From NCBI RefSeq assembly GCF_002261425.1, contig NZ_NEVJ01000003.1, forward strand, positions 3,642,772 through 3,706,771: a stretch of DNA of 64,000 bases, read 5' to 3'. This document shows positions 41,683-50,865 of the stretch, piece after piece; position 1 is the first letter of the stretch; every line of letters starts with the position of its first letter. Under the pieces are notes generated by a model, which worked only from the letters and a program-made list of their open reading frames with translations, was not told the origin of the DNA and ran no database searches. The position numbers and the translations under genes were made by a program. The DNA comes from Bordetella genomosp. 9. Lineage in GTDB: Bacteria > Pseudomonadota > Gammaproteobacteria > Burkholderiales > Burkholderiaceae_B.

Positions 41683-42510
41683 CTACGCGGCGGCCTGCCG
41701 GGCGATGTCGTCCACCACCACCAGGGCCGCTTCCAGCGTGAATTCGCCGTGGGCGGCCATGTCGACCGCCTGCGCCGGCGTCACCGTGGCGAACTCCATG
41801 ACTTCGCCGTCGCGGTTGGCCGGCGTGACGCCCGCGTCCAGGACGCAGCGGCTGACCAGCAGTTCTTCCACTTGATAGCCTTCCGGCAGGCGCCGATGCA
41901 TGCGCAGGACGCTGCGCAGCGGCTCGCGGCCGCGCACCTCGTGCGGCGCCAGGCCGGCTTCTTCATGGCATTCGCGGATCAGCGCGACGTCGAGCGATTC
42001 GCCGCTGGCCACCAGGCCGCCGACCAGCGTGTCCCACATCCCGGGATCGGTGGCCTTGTTCAAGGCGCGCCGCGCCACCCAGAGCCGGCCGTCCGGCGTC
42101 CAGGCGTTCAGGTGCACGGCCTGCGTCAGTATGCCCAGGGGCCGTACCGCCGCGCGCTCGATGGCGCCCAGCCGCCGGCCTTCGACGTCGTGGACGTCCA
42201 GCAATTCGTCGCGCCAGCCCCGCAGGCAGTCGGCTTCGCGCAAGGTGCGTGCGACCGTGGCCAGCAGGGCGTCCAGCGCCGGGCCGCCCGCCAGGCCGTC
42301 GGCCAGCCGCAGGCTGTCGGCATCGGCGCTGACGCCCGCCAGGCCGCGCAAGGCGTCGCAGGCGGCCAGGGTGGCATGGCCGCAGCGGTGGCCGGCGATA
42401 TACAGGACGCGCGACGACGACGGCATGGGTTCCTGGGCGCGCGCGCGCAAGGCGGCGTACAGGTCGTCGGACGGCGATGGGCAAGGCGATGGCAGAGGGC
42501 TGTGCTGCAT
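41683..42510 (-). CDS. NUDIX hydrolase with N-terminal DUF4743 domain
   Basis: 275-residue nucleotide-diphosphate-linked hydrolase. Residues about 15-125 resemble the DUF4743 domain found in front of Nudix domains of thiamine-pyrophosphate-type hydrolases. Residues 165-187 form an exact Nudix box (GLVASGESLDVALIRECHEEAGL, G-x5-E-x7-RE-U-x-EE-x-G-U). Substrate not known. It is convergent with the dehydratase gene. Confidence 0.9.
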   Translation of the reverse strand: MQHSPLPSPCPSPSDDLYAALRARAQEPMPSSSRVLYIAGHRCGHATLAACDALRGLAGVSADADSLRLADGLAGGPALDALLATVARTLREADCLRGWRDELLDVHDVEGRRLGAIERAAVRPLGILTQAVHLNAWTPDGRLWVARRALNKATDPGMWDTLVGGLVASGESLDVALIRECHEEAGLAPHEVRGREPLRSVLRMHRRLPEGYQVEELLVSRCVLDAGVTPANRDGEVMEFATVTPAQAVDMAAHGEFTLEAALVVVDDIARQAAA

Positions 42511-42890
42511 GGCGGGATTTTAGGGGCTTATTGGATCGCCCGGGGAGTTGCGGCCGGGGGTGCGGCCGGGGTGCGTACGGGGCCTTGGCCGGGTCTCGGC
42601 CGGGGTCGCCGGGCGGGTCGCGGGGGCGTTGGGCAGGGCGCTTGCGCCAGCGCCGCGCGGCGCGCCGGCAAGCCGCTTCGGCATCTTCCGCCGGCCCGTC
42701 CATACCAGGGGAGGCGGCCTCCGCTATAATCCGGCGGTTTCTTTGTGATTCGAGCAGAACCGATGTGCGTAGGCAGTAGTGATATGCCCGTCTCGTAATC
42801 TGCCGTCCAACAATCGCGCGTTACCGTGTAGGTACCGGCAGCACCCTGCCACATCGGCACGGCCCTGACGCGTCATGATAGAGGGTCAGC
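42511..42890. other. Intergenic region upstream of the cytochrome oxidase operon
   Basis: 380 nt. The part at 42535-42620 is GC-rich with irregular GGCCGGGGT repeats and no coding sense. A TATAAT hexamer is at 42725-42730. The last 160 nt before coxB form a leader with short inverted repeats around TACCGTG/TAGGTACC (about 42822-42838). I see no gene. Confidence 0.5.
42725..42730 (+). promoter_or_regulatory. Probable -10 element of the cox operon
   Basis: TATAAT, exact -10 match, about 160 nt upstream of coxB in an otherwise GC-rich region. No good -35 lies 16-18 nt upstream, so an activator may be needed. Confidence 0.4.
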
Positions 42891-44051
42891 ATGAAGAAGT
42901 GGAGAGGGATACTGGGTGCGTGCGCAATGCTGGCAAGCGGCATTGCCTGTGCTCAGGTCAAGGACATGCCGGGCGGCCCCAGGGTCGACCAGTTGAACCT
43001 GCACGAAGGCGTTACGCAGATCGCCCATGACGTGATGTGGCTGCACTGGCTGATGCTCAGCATCTGTCTGGTCATCTTCCTCGGCGTCTTTGGCGTGATG
43101 TTCTATTCGATCTGGGCGCACCGCAAATCGCGCGGGCATCAGCCGGCCACTTTCCACGAGCACGTCGGCGTGGAAGTTGCCTGGACAGTCATCCCATTCT
43201 TCATCGTTATCGCCATGGCCCTGCCGGCCACCAAAGCGGTGGTCGCCATGAAGGACACTTCCAGCCCCGACCTGACCGTCAAGGTCACCGGGTACCAGTG
43301 GAAGTGGGGCTACGAATACATCGACGGCCCCGCCAGCGGCGTCAAGTTCCTGTCCACGCTCTCCACGCCGCGCGCGCAGATCGAAGGCAGGGAGCCGAAG
43401 GGCGAGTTCTACCTGATGGAAGTCGACAACCCGCTGGTCGTGCCCGTGGACCAGAAGGTGCGCATCGTGCTGACCGCCGGCGACGTCATCCATTCCTGGA
43501 TGGTGCCGGATTTCGGCATCAAGCAGGACGCCATTCCGGGCTTCCTGCGCGACACCTGGTTCCGCGCCGAAAAGGTCGGCACCTACCGCGGCCAATGCGC
43601 GGAACTGTGCGGCAAGGACCACGCTTTCATGCCCATCGTGGTGGAAGTGAAGTCCAAGGACGACTACGCCAAGTGGGCGGACGAGCAGAAAAAGAAGCTC
43701 GCCTCGGCCGCCGACGATCCCAACAAGCAATGGACCGAAGCCGAGCTGCTCGCACGCGGCGAAAAGGTCTACGGCGCCAACTGCGTGGTCTGCCACCAGG
43801 CCACCGGCAAGGGCGTACCGGGTTCCTTCCCGGCCCTGGACGGCGACAAGGTCGTGCTGGGTCCGCAGGCGGAACAGATCAAGACCGTGCTGCACGGCCG
43901 CCCCGGCACGCCCATGCCGGCCTTCATGAACCAGCTCAACGACGTGGAAGTCGCCGCGGTCATCACCTATACCCGCCATGCCTGGAGCAACGCGGGCAAG
44001 GGCCAGGATCCGACCGTCCAGCCATCCACCGTCAAGTCGTCGCCGCACTAA
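42891..44051 (+). CDS. coxB: Cytochrome c oxidase subunit II with fused cytochrome c domain (caa3-type)
   Basis: 386 residues: a signal peptide (GACAMLASGIACAQ), two transmembrane helices, then the CuA domain with ligands in CAELCGKDHAFMPIVVEV at about residues 237-248. A C-terminal cytochrome c domain follows, with heme motif CVVCH near residue 300 and an axial Met in PGTPMPAFMNQL. This is the electron entry subunit; the fused heme marks a caa3-type oxidase. A short hairpin-bearing gap of about 105 nt leads to coxA. Confidence 0.95.
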   Translation: MKKWRGILGACAMLASGIACAQVKDMPGGPRVDQLNLHEGVTQIAHDVMWLHWLMLSICLVIFLGVFGVMFYSIWAHRKSRGHQPATFHEHVGVEVAWTVIPFFIVIAMALPATKAVVAMKDTSSPDLTVKVTGYQWKWGYEYIDGPASGVKFLSTLSTPRAQIEGREPKGEFYLMEVDNPLVVPVDQKVRIVLTAGDVIHSWMVPDFGIKQDAIPGFLRDTWFRAEKVGTYRGQCAELCGKDHAFMPIVVEVKSKDDYAKWADEQKKKLASAADDPNKQWTEAELLARGEKVYGANCVVCHQATGKGVPGSFPALDGDKVVLGPQAEQIKTVLHGRPGTPMPAFMNQLNDVEVAAVITYTRHAWSNAGKGQDPTVQPSTVKSSPH

Positions 44052-44059
44052 CACGCCGC

Positions 44060-44131
44060 GTCCGGGCCCGGCCCGGACCGCTTGCGTTCGTCAGATACCG
44101 AATACCTCAGCCCGGCCTTGAAACGGCCGGG
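44060..44131 (+). other. Two tandem hairpins between coxB and coxA
   Basis: GTCCGGGC-CCG-GCCCGGAC at 44060-44078 and CCCGGCC-TTGAAAC-GGCCGGG at 44111-44131. Neither has a T run, so they may stabilise or process the mRNA and set subunit ratios rather than terminate. coxA begins 26 nt after the second hairpin with a strong GGAAGGAG ribosome site. Confidence 0.45.
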
Positions 44132-44156
44132 CAACATGCAGGAAGGAGTTGAGACT

Positions 44157-45770
44157 ATGAGCAGCGTCACTGTAGACCACGTCGAGCCGGGCCATGGGCA
44201 CGGACACGGTCACGATGACCACCATCACGCCATCCCCACGGGGTGGCGGCGCTGGCTGTTCGCCACCAACCACAAGGATATCGGGACGATGTATCTCATC
44301 TTCTCGTTCCTGATGTTGCTGGAAGGCGGCACGCTGGCCCTGCTGCTGCGCACGGAGCTGTTCGAGCCGGGCCTGCAGTTCTTCCGTCCCGAACTGTTCA
44401 ACCAGTTCACCACCATGCACGGCCTGGTCATGGTGTTCGGCGCGATCATGCCGGCCTTCGTGGGTTTCGCGAACTGGATGATCCCGATGCAGATCGGCGC
44501 GTCGGACATGGCGTTCGCGCGGATGAACAACTTCAGCTTCTGGATCCTGCCCATGGCGGCGATCCTGCTGACGGCGTCGTTCTTCGTGCCGGGCGGCGCC
44601 ACCGCGGCCGGCTGGACGCTGTATGCGCCGCTGTCGCTGCAGATGGGCCCGGGCATGGACCTGGCCATCTTCGCCATGCACATCATGGGTGCGTCGTCCA
44701 TCATGGGCGCGATCAACGTGATCGTGACCATCCTGAACATGCGCGCCCCCGGCATGACGCTGATGAAGATGCCGCTGTTCTGCTGGACCTGGCTGATCAC
44801 CGCCTTCCTGCTGATCGCCGTGATGCCGGTGCTGGCCGCCGCCATCACCATGGTGCTGACGGATCGCCATTTCGGCACGGACTTCTTCAACGCGGCCGCC
44901 GGCGGCGACCCGGTGCTGTACCAGCACGTGTTCTGGTTCTTCGGGCACCCCGAGGTCTACATCATGATCCTGCCCGCCTTCGGCATCGTGTCCGCCGTCG
45001 TGCCGGCCTTCGCCCGCAAGCCGCTGTTCGGCTATGCGTCCATGGTGTACGCCACGGCGGCCATCGCGGTGCTGTCCTTCATCGTGTGGGCGCACCACAT
45101 GTTCACCACCGGGATGCCGGTCACGGGGCAGCTGTACTTCATGTACGCGACCATGCTGATCTCCATTCCCACGGGGGTGAAGGTGTTCAACTGGGTGGCC
45201 ACGATGTGGCGCGGTTCGATGACCTTCGAAACGCCCATGCTGTTCGCCATCGGCTTCATCTTCGTGTTCACCATGGGCGGCTTCACCGGCCTGATCCTGT
45301 CGGTGGCGCCCATCGACATCCAGGTGCACGACACCTACTACGTGGTGGCGCACTTCCACTACGTGCTGGTCGCCGGTTCGCTGTTCGGGCTGTTCTCGGG
45401 CGCCTACTACTGGGTGCCGAAGTGGAGCGGCCGCATGTACAGCGAAAAGCTGGGCAAGCTGCACTTCTGGTCGTCGCTGATTTCCTTCAACGTGACCTTC
45501 TTCCCCATGCACTTCCTGGGGCTGGCCGGCATGCCGCGCCGCTATGCGGACTACGCGGCGCAGTTCACGACCTTCCACCAGATCGCCACCATCGGCGCGT
45601 TCTGGTTCGGCCTGTCGCAGCTGATCTTCCTGTACGCGATGATCCGCTGCTACATGGGCAAGGGCGAACCGGCGCCGGCCAAGCCGTGGGACGGCGCCGA
45701 AGGCCTGGAATGGACGGTGCCGTCGCCGGCGCCCTTCCATACCTTCGAAACGCCGCCCGAAGTGAAATAA
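44157..45770 (+). CDS. coxA: Cytochrome c oxidase subunit I
   Basis: Heme-copper oxidase catalytic subunit, 537 residues with twelve helices. Histidine ligands are visible in [12 protein letters not shown] (heme a), [15 protein letters not shown] (CuB and cross-linked Tyr), WAHHMFTTG (CuB) and [15 protein letters not shown] (both hemes). The cytoplasmic N-terminus is rich in His, Gly and Asp ([13 protein letters not shown]), a potential metal-binding tract. I chose the ATG at 44157 behind GGAAGGAG. Confidence 0.97.
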   Translation: MSSVTVDHVEPGHGHGHGHDDHHHAIPTGWRRWLFATNHKDIGTMYLIFSFLMLLEGGTLALLLRTELFEPGLQFFRPELFNQFTTMHGLVMVFGAIMPAFVGFANWMIPMQIGASDMAFARMNNFSFWILPMAAILLTASFFVPGGATAAGWTLYAPLSLQMGPGMDLAIFAMHIMGASSIMGAINVIVTILNMRAPGMTLMKMPLFCWTWLITAFLLIAVMPVLAAAITMVLTDRHFGTDFFNAAAGGDPVLYQHVFWFFGHPEVYIMILPAFGIVSAVVPAFARKPLFGYASMVYATAAIAVLSFIVWAHHMFTTGMPVTGQLYFMYATMLISIPTGVKVFNWVATMWRGSMTFETPMLFAIGFIFVFTMGGFTGLILSVAPIDIQVHDTYYVVAHFHYVLVAGSLFGLFSGAYYWVPKWSGRMYSEKLGKLHFWSSLISFNVTFFPMHFLGLAGMPRRYADYAAQFTTFHQIATIGAFWFGLSQLIFLYAMIRCYMGKGEPAPAKPWDGAEGLEWTVPSPAPFHTFETPPEVK

Positions 45771-45800
45771 ACGCAGCCCGCCACGCCGACAGGACCCGCC

Positions 45801-45923
45801 ATGACGCCCGAACAACGCCGCCGCAACCGCATCGCCGGACTGGTGCTGCTGGTTTTCGTCGTGGCGATCTTCGCCTGGGCCATCTTCAAGGGCAGCCATC
45901 TGTTCCCCGGCGGCGTGGCATAA
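45801..45923 (+). CDS. Cytochrome oxidase small assembly protein
   Basis: A 40-residue product, MTPEQRRRNRIAGLVLLVFV then AIFAWAIFKGSHLFPGGVA, with one transmembrane helix after a basic N-terminus. It lies between coxA and the DUF2970 gene where many Burkholderiales have such a small protein. The role is inferred from position. Confidence 0.75.
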   Translation: MTPEQRRRNRIAGLVLLVFVVAIFAWAIFKGSHLFPGGVA

Positions 45924-45933
45924 GGACGCAACC

Positions 45934-46152
45934 ATGGCCGACACGCCGGATACCCCGCGACCCAGGTCCAGCTTTCTGCAGACGCTGAAAGCCGTGGCCT
46001 GGGGCATGCTGGGCATCCGCAAGGGCTCCGGCTACCAGGAAGACGCCCGGTTGAACCCGGTCCACCTGATCATCGCCGGCGTGCTGGCCGGCGTGATCTT
46101 CGTGGTCGTCCTGGTTTCCATCGTGCGCTGGGTCGTGGCCAGCCATGGCTGA
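45934..46152 (+). CDS. DUF2970 small membrane protein
   Basis: 72 residues with FLQTLKAVAWGMLGIRKGSGYQEDARLNPVHLIIAGV, the DUF2970 signature, and one C-terminal membrane helix. It belongs to cox operons of betaproteobacteria; function unknown, assembly role inferred from context. It lies 10 nt after the 40-residue gene. Confidence 0.85.
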   Translation: MADTPDTPRPRSSFLQTLKAVAWGMLGIRKGSGYQEDARLNPVHLIIAGVLAGVIFVVVLVSIVRWVVASHG

Positions 46153-46193
46153 CTAAACAAACTATTCGACGTATCAGTACCAGGGAGAAGACC

Positions 46194-47069
46194 ATGAGTG
46201 CAGGACACTCGGTTCAAGCGAAAGAGGCGCCCTACTACTATGTGCCCGCCGACTCCGGCCACCCGGTGCGCAGCGCGATTTCGCTGCTGATCATCGCGTC
46301 TGGCGCGGCGTGCTGGGTCAACGATGTCTGGGTGGGCAAGTGGCTGGTGCTGCTGGGCCTGCTGTGCCTGATCGCCGTGCTGTTCCGCTGGTTCGCCGAC
46401 GCGATCGGCGAATCCGAACGCGGCATGAACAGCAAGCGGGTGGACGTGTCCTACCGCTGGGGCATGAGCTGGTTCATCTTTTCCGAAGTCATGTTCTTCG
46501 GCGGCTTCTTCGGCGCGCTGTGGTACGTGCGCACCATCACCACGCCGTGGCTGGGCGACCTGGACCACAAGCTGCTGCTGTGGCCGGACTTCTCCGCCGT
46601 GTGGCCCAACTTCGGTCCGGCCGGTGTGGTGGAGCATTTCGCCACCGTCGGCCCGTTCTGGCTGCCCACGATCAACACCGCGCTGTTGCTGAGCTCCGGC
46701 GTCACGCTGACCATCTCGCACCACGCGCTGCGGGCCGATCATCGCGGCAAGGCCATCTTCTGGCTGGCGGCGACGGTGATACTGGGCGCCATCTTCGTGG
46801 CCTGCCAGGCCGCCGAATACCACCATGCGTATACCGAACTGAACCTGAAGTTCAGCTCCGGCGCCTATGGGTCGCTGTTCTTCATGCTGACGGGCTTCCA
46901 CGGATTCCACGTCATCATGGGCGCGACCATGCTGACCGTCATCCTGATCCGCCTGATGCGCGGCCATTTCACGCCCAGCCATCATTTCGGCTTCGAAGGC
47001 GCGGCGTGGTACTGGCACTTCGTGGACGTGGTCTGGCTGGGCCTGTACCTGTTCGTCTACTGGTTCTGA
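46194..47069 (+). CDS. coxC: Cytochrome c oxidase subunit III
   Basis: 291 residues with seven helices. Landmarks are YRWGMSWFIFSEVMFFGGFFGALWYVR, FWLPTINTALLLSSGVTLTISHHAL and GFHGFHVIMGATMLTVILIRLMRGHFTPSHHFGFEGAAWYWHFVDVVWLGLY. The start at 46194 has CAGGGAGAAG upstream. In the close relatives I know, a cox11/ctaG gene often precedes coxC; none is here. Confidence 0.96.
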   Translation: MSAGHSVQAKEAPYYYVPADSGHPVRSAISLLIIASGAACWVNDVWVGKWLVLLGLLCLIAVLFRWFADAIGESERGMNSKRVDVSYRWGMSWFIFSEVMFFGGFFGALWYVRTITTPWLGDLDHKLLLWPDFSAVWPNFGPAGVVEHFATVGPFWLPTINTALLLSSGVTLTISHHALRADHRGKAIFWLAATVILGAIFVACQAAEYHHAYTELNLKFSSGAYGSLFFMLTGFHGFHVIMGATMLTVILIRLMRGHFTPSHHFGFEGAAWYWHFVDVVWLGLYLFVYWF

Positions 47070-47078
47070 AGCCCTGGG

Positions 47079-47126
47079 CCGGCGGCGCTCGAGGCCGCCG
47101 GTCGTCCAACCGCGGGGAACCCGCGG
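47079..47126. terminator. Hairpins between coxC and the convergent DUF2909 gene
   Basis: CCGGCGGC-N7-GCCGCCGG (47079-47101) and CCGCGGG-GAA-CCCGCGG (47110-47126) lie in the 66-nt gap between converging genes. No T runs follow, so termination is only suggested by position. Confidence 0.4.
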
Positions 47127-47135
47127 CTTGCGCCC

Positions 47136-47336
47136 TTATCTAATCCCGGTGCTTTCGATCCAGCCGAAGTAATGGGCGACGAGCACGAACAGGAACAGGG
47201 CGACCGACAACCCGATGCGCACCGTCAGGGCGTTGACCGTCCTGTTGGTGGTTCCTTTATCCCTCATCAGGTAAACCAGGGCCGAGCCCAGGCTGGCCAG
47301 AATGCCGACGAAGGCCAGGACAACTAGGACGCGCAT
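47136..47336 (-). CDS. DUF2909 twin transmembrane protein
   Basis: 66 residues with two membrane helices (VLVVLAFVGILASLGSALVYLM and IGLSVALFLFVLVAHYFGW) joined by a basic loop RDKGTTNRTVNALTVR. It belongs to cox loci of betaproteobacteria but is on the opposite strand here. It is divergent from surf1, 36 nt away. Confidence 0.85.
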   Translation of the reverse strand: MRVLVVLAFVGILASLGSALVYLMRDKGTTNRTVNALTVRIGLSVALFLFVLVAHYFGWIESTGIR

Positions 47337-47372
47337 GGCGGTCTCCGGGTGTAAACCAGAATTATTGCAGAC

Positions 47373-48149
47373 ATGGCACGCGCGCATCGAACTTTGATCG
47401 CCCTGGTGCTGCTGGCCGTCATGGCGGTGCTGCTGGCGTCGCTGGGCCGCTGGCAGCTGCGCCGCGCCGACGAACGGCGCGCCATTCTCGCCGCCATCGA
47501 GAACGGCCGGCGCCAACCGCCGCTGCTCCTGACGCCGGCGACCCCCACCGACGACCTGCGGCCCTGGCGGCCGGTATCGGCGCAGGGGCGCTGGCGAGGC
47601 GCCATGACGGTGCTGCTGGACAATCGCAACCAGGACGGCCGGCCCGGCTATTGGGTCGCCACGCCCCTGATGCTGGAAGAAGGCTCGAACACCGCGGTGC
47701 TGGTGCTGCGCGGATGGCTGCCGCGCGCGCTGCCGGGCCAGCCGGCGGCGGTTCCGCCGTCCCTGCCGGATGGCACGCGCACGATCAGCGGAGAACTCGT
47801 GCAGCGGGTGCCGCGCCTGTTCGAGCTGTGGAACCCGGGCGGCGCGCCCAGCGATGCCTTGCCGGCCACCTGGCCCGCCGCCGCGATGCCCACGGTGCAG
47901 AACCTGGACCTGGACACCTATGCCAAGGCCACCGGCCTGAGCCTGCTGCCCACGGTGGTCGAGCAGCTCGCGCCCTCCGGCGATGGCCTGGTGCGCGTAT
48001 GGCCGCAGCCGTCGGTGGATTTCAACCAGAACATCGGCTATGCCATGCAGTGGTTCGGTTTCGCGAGTATCGCCGGCATCGCCTTCTTGGTGGTGGCGGT
48101 CCGCGCCGCGCGATCGGCGCGCGCCATGCGCCGCGGCCGCGGCCCCTGA
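47373..48149 (+). CDS. SURF1 family cytochrome oxidase biogenesis protein
   Basis: 258 residues, with a membrane helix at each end (LIALVLLAVMAVLLASLGRWQLRRADER and IGYAMQWFGFASIAGIAFLVVAVR). Between them are the SURF1 motifs GRWRGAMTVLLDNRNQDGRPGYWVATPL and VLVLRGWLPR. SURF1 helps insert heme a into subunit I. Confidence 0.92.
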   Translation: MARAHRTLIALVLLAVMAVLLASLGRWQLRRADERRAILAAIENGRRQPPLLLTPATPTDDLRPWRPVSAQGRWRGAMTVLLDNRNQDGRPGYWVATPLMLEEGSNTAVLVLRGWLPRALPGQPAAVPPSLPDGTRTISGELVQRVPRLFELWNPGGAPSDALPATWPAAAMPTVQNLDLDTYAKATGLSLLPTVVEQLAPSGDGLVRVWPQPSVDFNQNIGYAMQWFGFASIAGIAFLVVAVRAARSARAMRRGRGP

Positions 48150-48251
48150 AAGCCGGGGCGCGCGGCGCCCGCCGCCTGTCGGGCATCGCCCGTCGCCCAC
48201 CGCCATCCCGAACTACTATCGCTGGAACGCCTGATTTTGCCTACGCCCGCC

Positions 48252-48875
48252 ATGACTTCCGCTCCCGAGCGACCGCGCGCCGCGCCGCGCCGCGGCCGGT
48301 CCGTCCTTATTACGATCTTCCTGATCACGCTCGCCCCCATCCTGGGCGCCGTGATCATGTACCTGAACCCGCAGTGGTGGCCCGAGGACAGCAGCAACTA
48401 CGGCACGCTGGTCCAGCCGCAGCGCGATCTGCCCAAGCCGGGCGACCTGCCGCTGGCGACGCTGGACGGGCAGGCGTTCGACCTGACCAGCCTGAAAGGC
48501 AAGTGGCTGCTGATGGCCGCCGACGGCGGCGCATGCCCCGAATCCTGCGCGCGCAAGCTGTTCATCATCCGCAATACCCACGCCAGCCAGGGCAAGAATG
48601 TCGACCGCGTCACGCGCGTGTGGTTCATCACGGACGACGCGCCCGTGCCGGACAAGGTGCTGGAGGCCTACCGCGGAACCGTGATGGTGCGCGGGCGGCT
48701 CGAGCAGCTGGCGCCCTTCCTCTTGGGCGGGGCGGCCGGCGCCGCCGCGCTGGCGGGGCCGATCTGGATGGTCGATCCGCTGGGCCACCTGATGCTGCAG
48801 TTTCCCGCCGACGCCGATCCGGTGAAGGTGCGCAAGGACGTCAGCAAGCTGATCTACAACTCGCGCATTGGCTGA
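48252..48875 (+). CDS. SCO-like thioredoxin-fold membrane protein of cox clusters
   Basis: 207 residues with one N-terminal helix (SVLITIFLITLAPILGAVIMY) and a soluble thioredoxin-like domain that contains LKGKWLLMAADGGACPESCARKLFIIRNTHASQGKNVDRVTRVWFITDD. The CPESC pair aligns with the CxxxC copper/redox site of Sco proteins, but the third ligand, a late histidine, is not obvious. Between surf1 and ctaA a role in copper delivery or cysteine reduction is likely. The ATG at 48252 is preferred over a TTG five codons upstream. Confidence 0.78.
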   Translation: MTSAPERPRAAPRRGRSVLITIFLITLAPILGAVIMYLNPQWWPEDSSNYGTLVQPQRDLPKPGDLPLATLDGQAFDLTSLKGKWLLMAADGGACPESCARKLFIIRNTHASQGKNVDRVTRVWFITDDAPVPDKVLEAYRGTVMVRGRLEQLAPFLLGGAAGAAALAGPIWMVDPLGHLMLQFPADADPVKVRKDVSKLIYNSRIG

Positions 48876-48878
48876 CTC

Positions 48879-49922
48879 ATGGACACCGTCATCCTCCGCT
48901 ACCGCAAACTGGTTTTCTTCACCTGGTTTCTGACGCTGGACCTGATCATGTTCGGCGCCTTCGTGCGGCTGACCGATTCGGGCCTGGGCTGCCCCGATTG
49001 GCCGGGCTGCTATGGCAGCGTCACACCGCTGGGTTCGCTGCAGGACATCCATGCCGCCAACAGCGCCATGCCGTTCGGCGCGGTGTCGCTGTCCAAGGCC
49101 TGGATCGAGATGGTGCACCGCTATGCCGGCTCCATCCTGGGCATGTTGATCATCGCCATCGTGTACATGGCCTGGCGTTATCGCAGCCGGCTGGGGCACA
49201 CGCCGTGCCTGGCGACGGCGACGCTGGTCATCGTGTGCGTACAGGGCGCGTTCGGGGCGTGGACGGTCACCCATCAGCTGATGCCCGTGGTGGTGACGGC
49301 CCATCTGCTGTTCGGCATGCTGACGCTCGCCGTCATGACCTGGCTGGCCGCGCGCGAGCGGCCCTATCCGCCCTTGAGCGCCGGCGCGGCGCGCTGGCGC
49401 CCCTGGATGGCGGGCGGTATCGCGCTGCTGGTGGTGCAGATCGCCCTGGGCGGCTGGGTCAGTACCAATTACGCGGCGCTGGCCTGCATGGATTTCCCCA
49501 TGTGCCAGGGGCAGTGGCTGCCCCCGATGGACTTCGCGGGCGGCTATTCCATCATCCGCGCGCTGGGCGAACTGCCTTCCGGCGAAATGATCTCGCAGTA
49601 CGCGTTGACCGCCATCCACTGGGTGCACCGCAATTTCGCCTTCGTGGTGTTCATCTACCTGGGCACCCTGGCGTTCCGGATGCGGGCTGAGCCCGGGCTG
49701 CGGGGGCCCGCCAGGCTGATGCTGGCCCTGCTGCTGGCGCAGCTGCTGACGGGCCTGACCACCATCTTTTTCGAATGGCCGCTGCTGATCGCCGTCCTGC
49801 ACAACGGGGGCGCGGCGGGGCTGGTGCTGGCGGCGGTCACGCTGCAGGTGCGGCTGTCCACCGCCGGACGCCGTGCGTTTCGGCCGTTGAACGGCGCCGC
49901 GCTCGCTGCTGACAGTCCCTGA
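48879..49922 (+). CDS. ctaA: Heme A synthase
   Basis: Converts heme O to heme A in the membrane. 347 residues with eight helices, conserved heme histidines (KAWIEMVHRYAGSILG, VTHQLMPVVVTAHLLFG, AIHWVHRNFAFVV) and two cysteine pairs GLGCPDWPGCYG and CMDFPMCQGQW. It lies 3 nt after the SCO-like gene. Confidence 0.95.
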   Translation: MDTVILRYRKLVFFTWFLTLDLIMFGAFVRLTDSGLGCPDWPGCYGSVTPLGSLQDIHAANSAMPFGAVSLSKAWIEMVHRYAGSILGMLIIAIVYMAWRYRSRLGHTPCLATATLVIVCVQGAFGAWTVTHQLMPVVVTAHLLFGMLTLAVMTWLAARERPYPPLSAGAARWRPWMAGGIALLVVQIALGGWVSTNYAALACMDFPMCQGQWLPPMDFAGGYSIIRALGELPSGEMISQYALTAIHWVHRNFAFVVFIYLGTLAFRMRAEPGLRGPARLMLALLLAQLLTGLTTIFFEWPLLIAVLHNGGAAGLVLAAVTLQVRLSTAGRRAFRPLNGAALAADSP

Positions 49923-49952
49923 CGCCACGGCGGGTTTAAAATACCGTCCATC

Positions 49953-50846
49953 ATGACCAGTTTCGTCGCTTCTGATTCCGGATTGCTCCGCCAGTACCTG
50001 GTGCTCACCAAGCCCCGCGTGACACAGCTCGCGGTGTTTTGCGCCGTCATCGGCATGTTCCTGGCGGCGCCCGGCATGCCGGATCTGAAGCGCGTGGCGT
50101 ACGCCACGCTGGGCATCTGGCTGCTGGCGGCGGCCGCTTTCGCGATCAACTGCCTGATCGAACAGGAAGTGGACGCCCGCATGCTGCGCACGGCGCGGCG
50201 GCCGACGGCGCGCGGCAGCATCCTGCCGCAACAGGTCATCGCGCTGTCCGGCCTGCTGGGCGGCGCTGGCATGCTGGTGCTCTACAACCTGGTGAACCCG
50301 CTGACCATGTGGCTGACCTTCGCCACCTTCGTCGGCTACGCGGTCATCTATACCGTCATACTCAAGCCCCGCACGCCGCAGAACATCGTCATCGGCGGGC
50401 TGTCCGGGGCCATGCCGCCGGCGCTGGGCTGGGCCGCCATCGCCAACGGCACGCCGGCGCAGGCCTGGGTGCTGGTGCTGATCATCTTCATCTGGACACC
50501 GCCGCATTTCTGGGCGCTGGCGCTGTACCGCATGAACGATTACGCCAAGTCCGGGCTGCCCATGCTGCCCGTGACGCACGGGCAGAAGTTCACCCGACTG
50601 CATATCCTGCTTTACAGCATCGCGCTGTTCGCCACGACCCTGCTGCCCTACGCGATCCGCATGAGCGGCATGGTCTACCTGGCCAGCGCGGTGGTGCTGG
50701 GGGGCATCTTCGTGGCCTATGCCTGGCGCCTGTTCCGCAGCTATTCGGATGCCCTGGCCCGCAAGCTGTTCCGTTATTCCATCGTGTACCTGTCGCTGCT
50801 GTTCGGCGCCCTGCTGATCGATCACTGGGTCCAACTGCTCGCCTGA
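49953..50846 (+). CDS. ctaB: Protoheme IX farnesyltransferase (heme O synthase)
   Basis: UbiA-type prenyltransferase that adds farnesyl to heme b. 297 residues with about eight helices; prenyl diphosphate site [26 protein letters not shown] and second site [26 protein letters not shown]. Sits between ctaA and sco. The first Asp of the classic NDxxD is replaced by Cys-Leu in NCLIEQEVD, as in many CtaB proteins. Confidence 0.95.
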   Translation: MTSFVASDSGLLRQYLVLTKPRVTQLAVFCAVIGMFLAAPGMPDLKRVAYATLGIWLLAAAAFAINCLIEQEVDARMLRTARRPTARGSILPQQVIALSGLLGGAGMLVLYNLVNPLTMWLTFATFVGYAVIYTVILKPRTPQNIVIGGLSGAMPPALGWAAIANGTPAQAWVLVLIIFIWTPPHFWALALYRMNDYAKSGLPMLPVTHGQKFTRLHILLYSIALFATTLLPYAIRMSGMVYLASAVVLGGIFVAYAWRLFRSYSDALARKLFRYSIVYLSLLFGALLIDHWVQLLA

Positions 50847-50865
50847 TTCGCCGCGAGACTTCTCC

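Noticed and set aside
42535..42620. GGCCGGGGT repeats as a CRISPR or tandem-repeat array
   Set aside because: Units vary in length and sequence and have no spacer structure; it is ordinary GC-rich low-complexity intergenic DNA.
44091..46022. A 643-codon minus-strand frame opposite coxA
   Set aside because: Composition is His/Arg/Gln-rich shadow sequence, and coxA on the plus strand carries all catalytic histidines.
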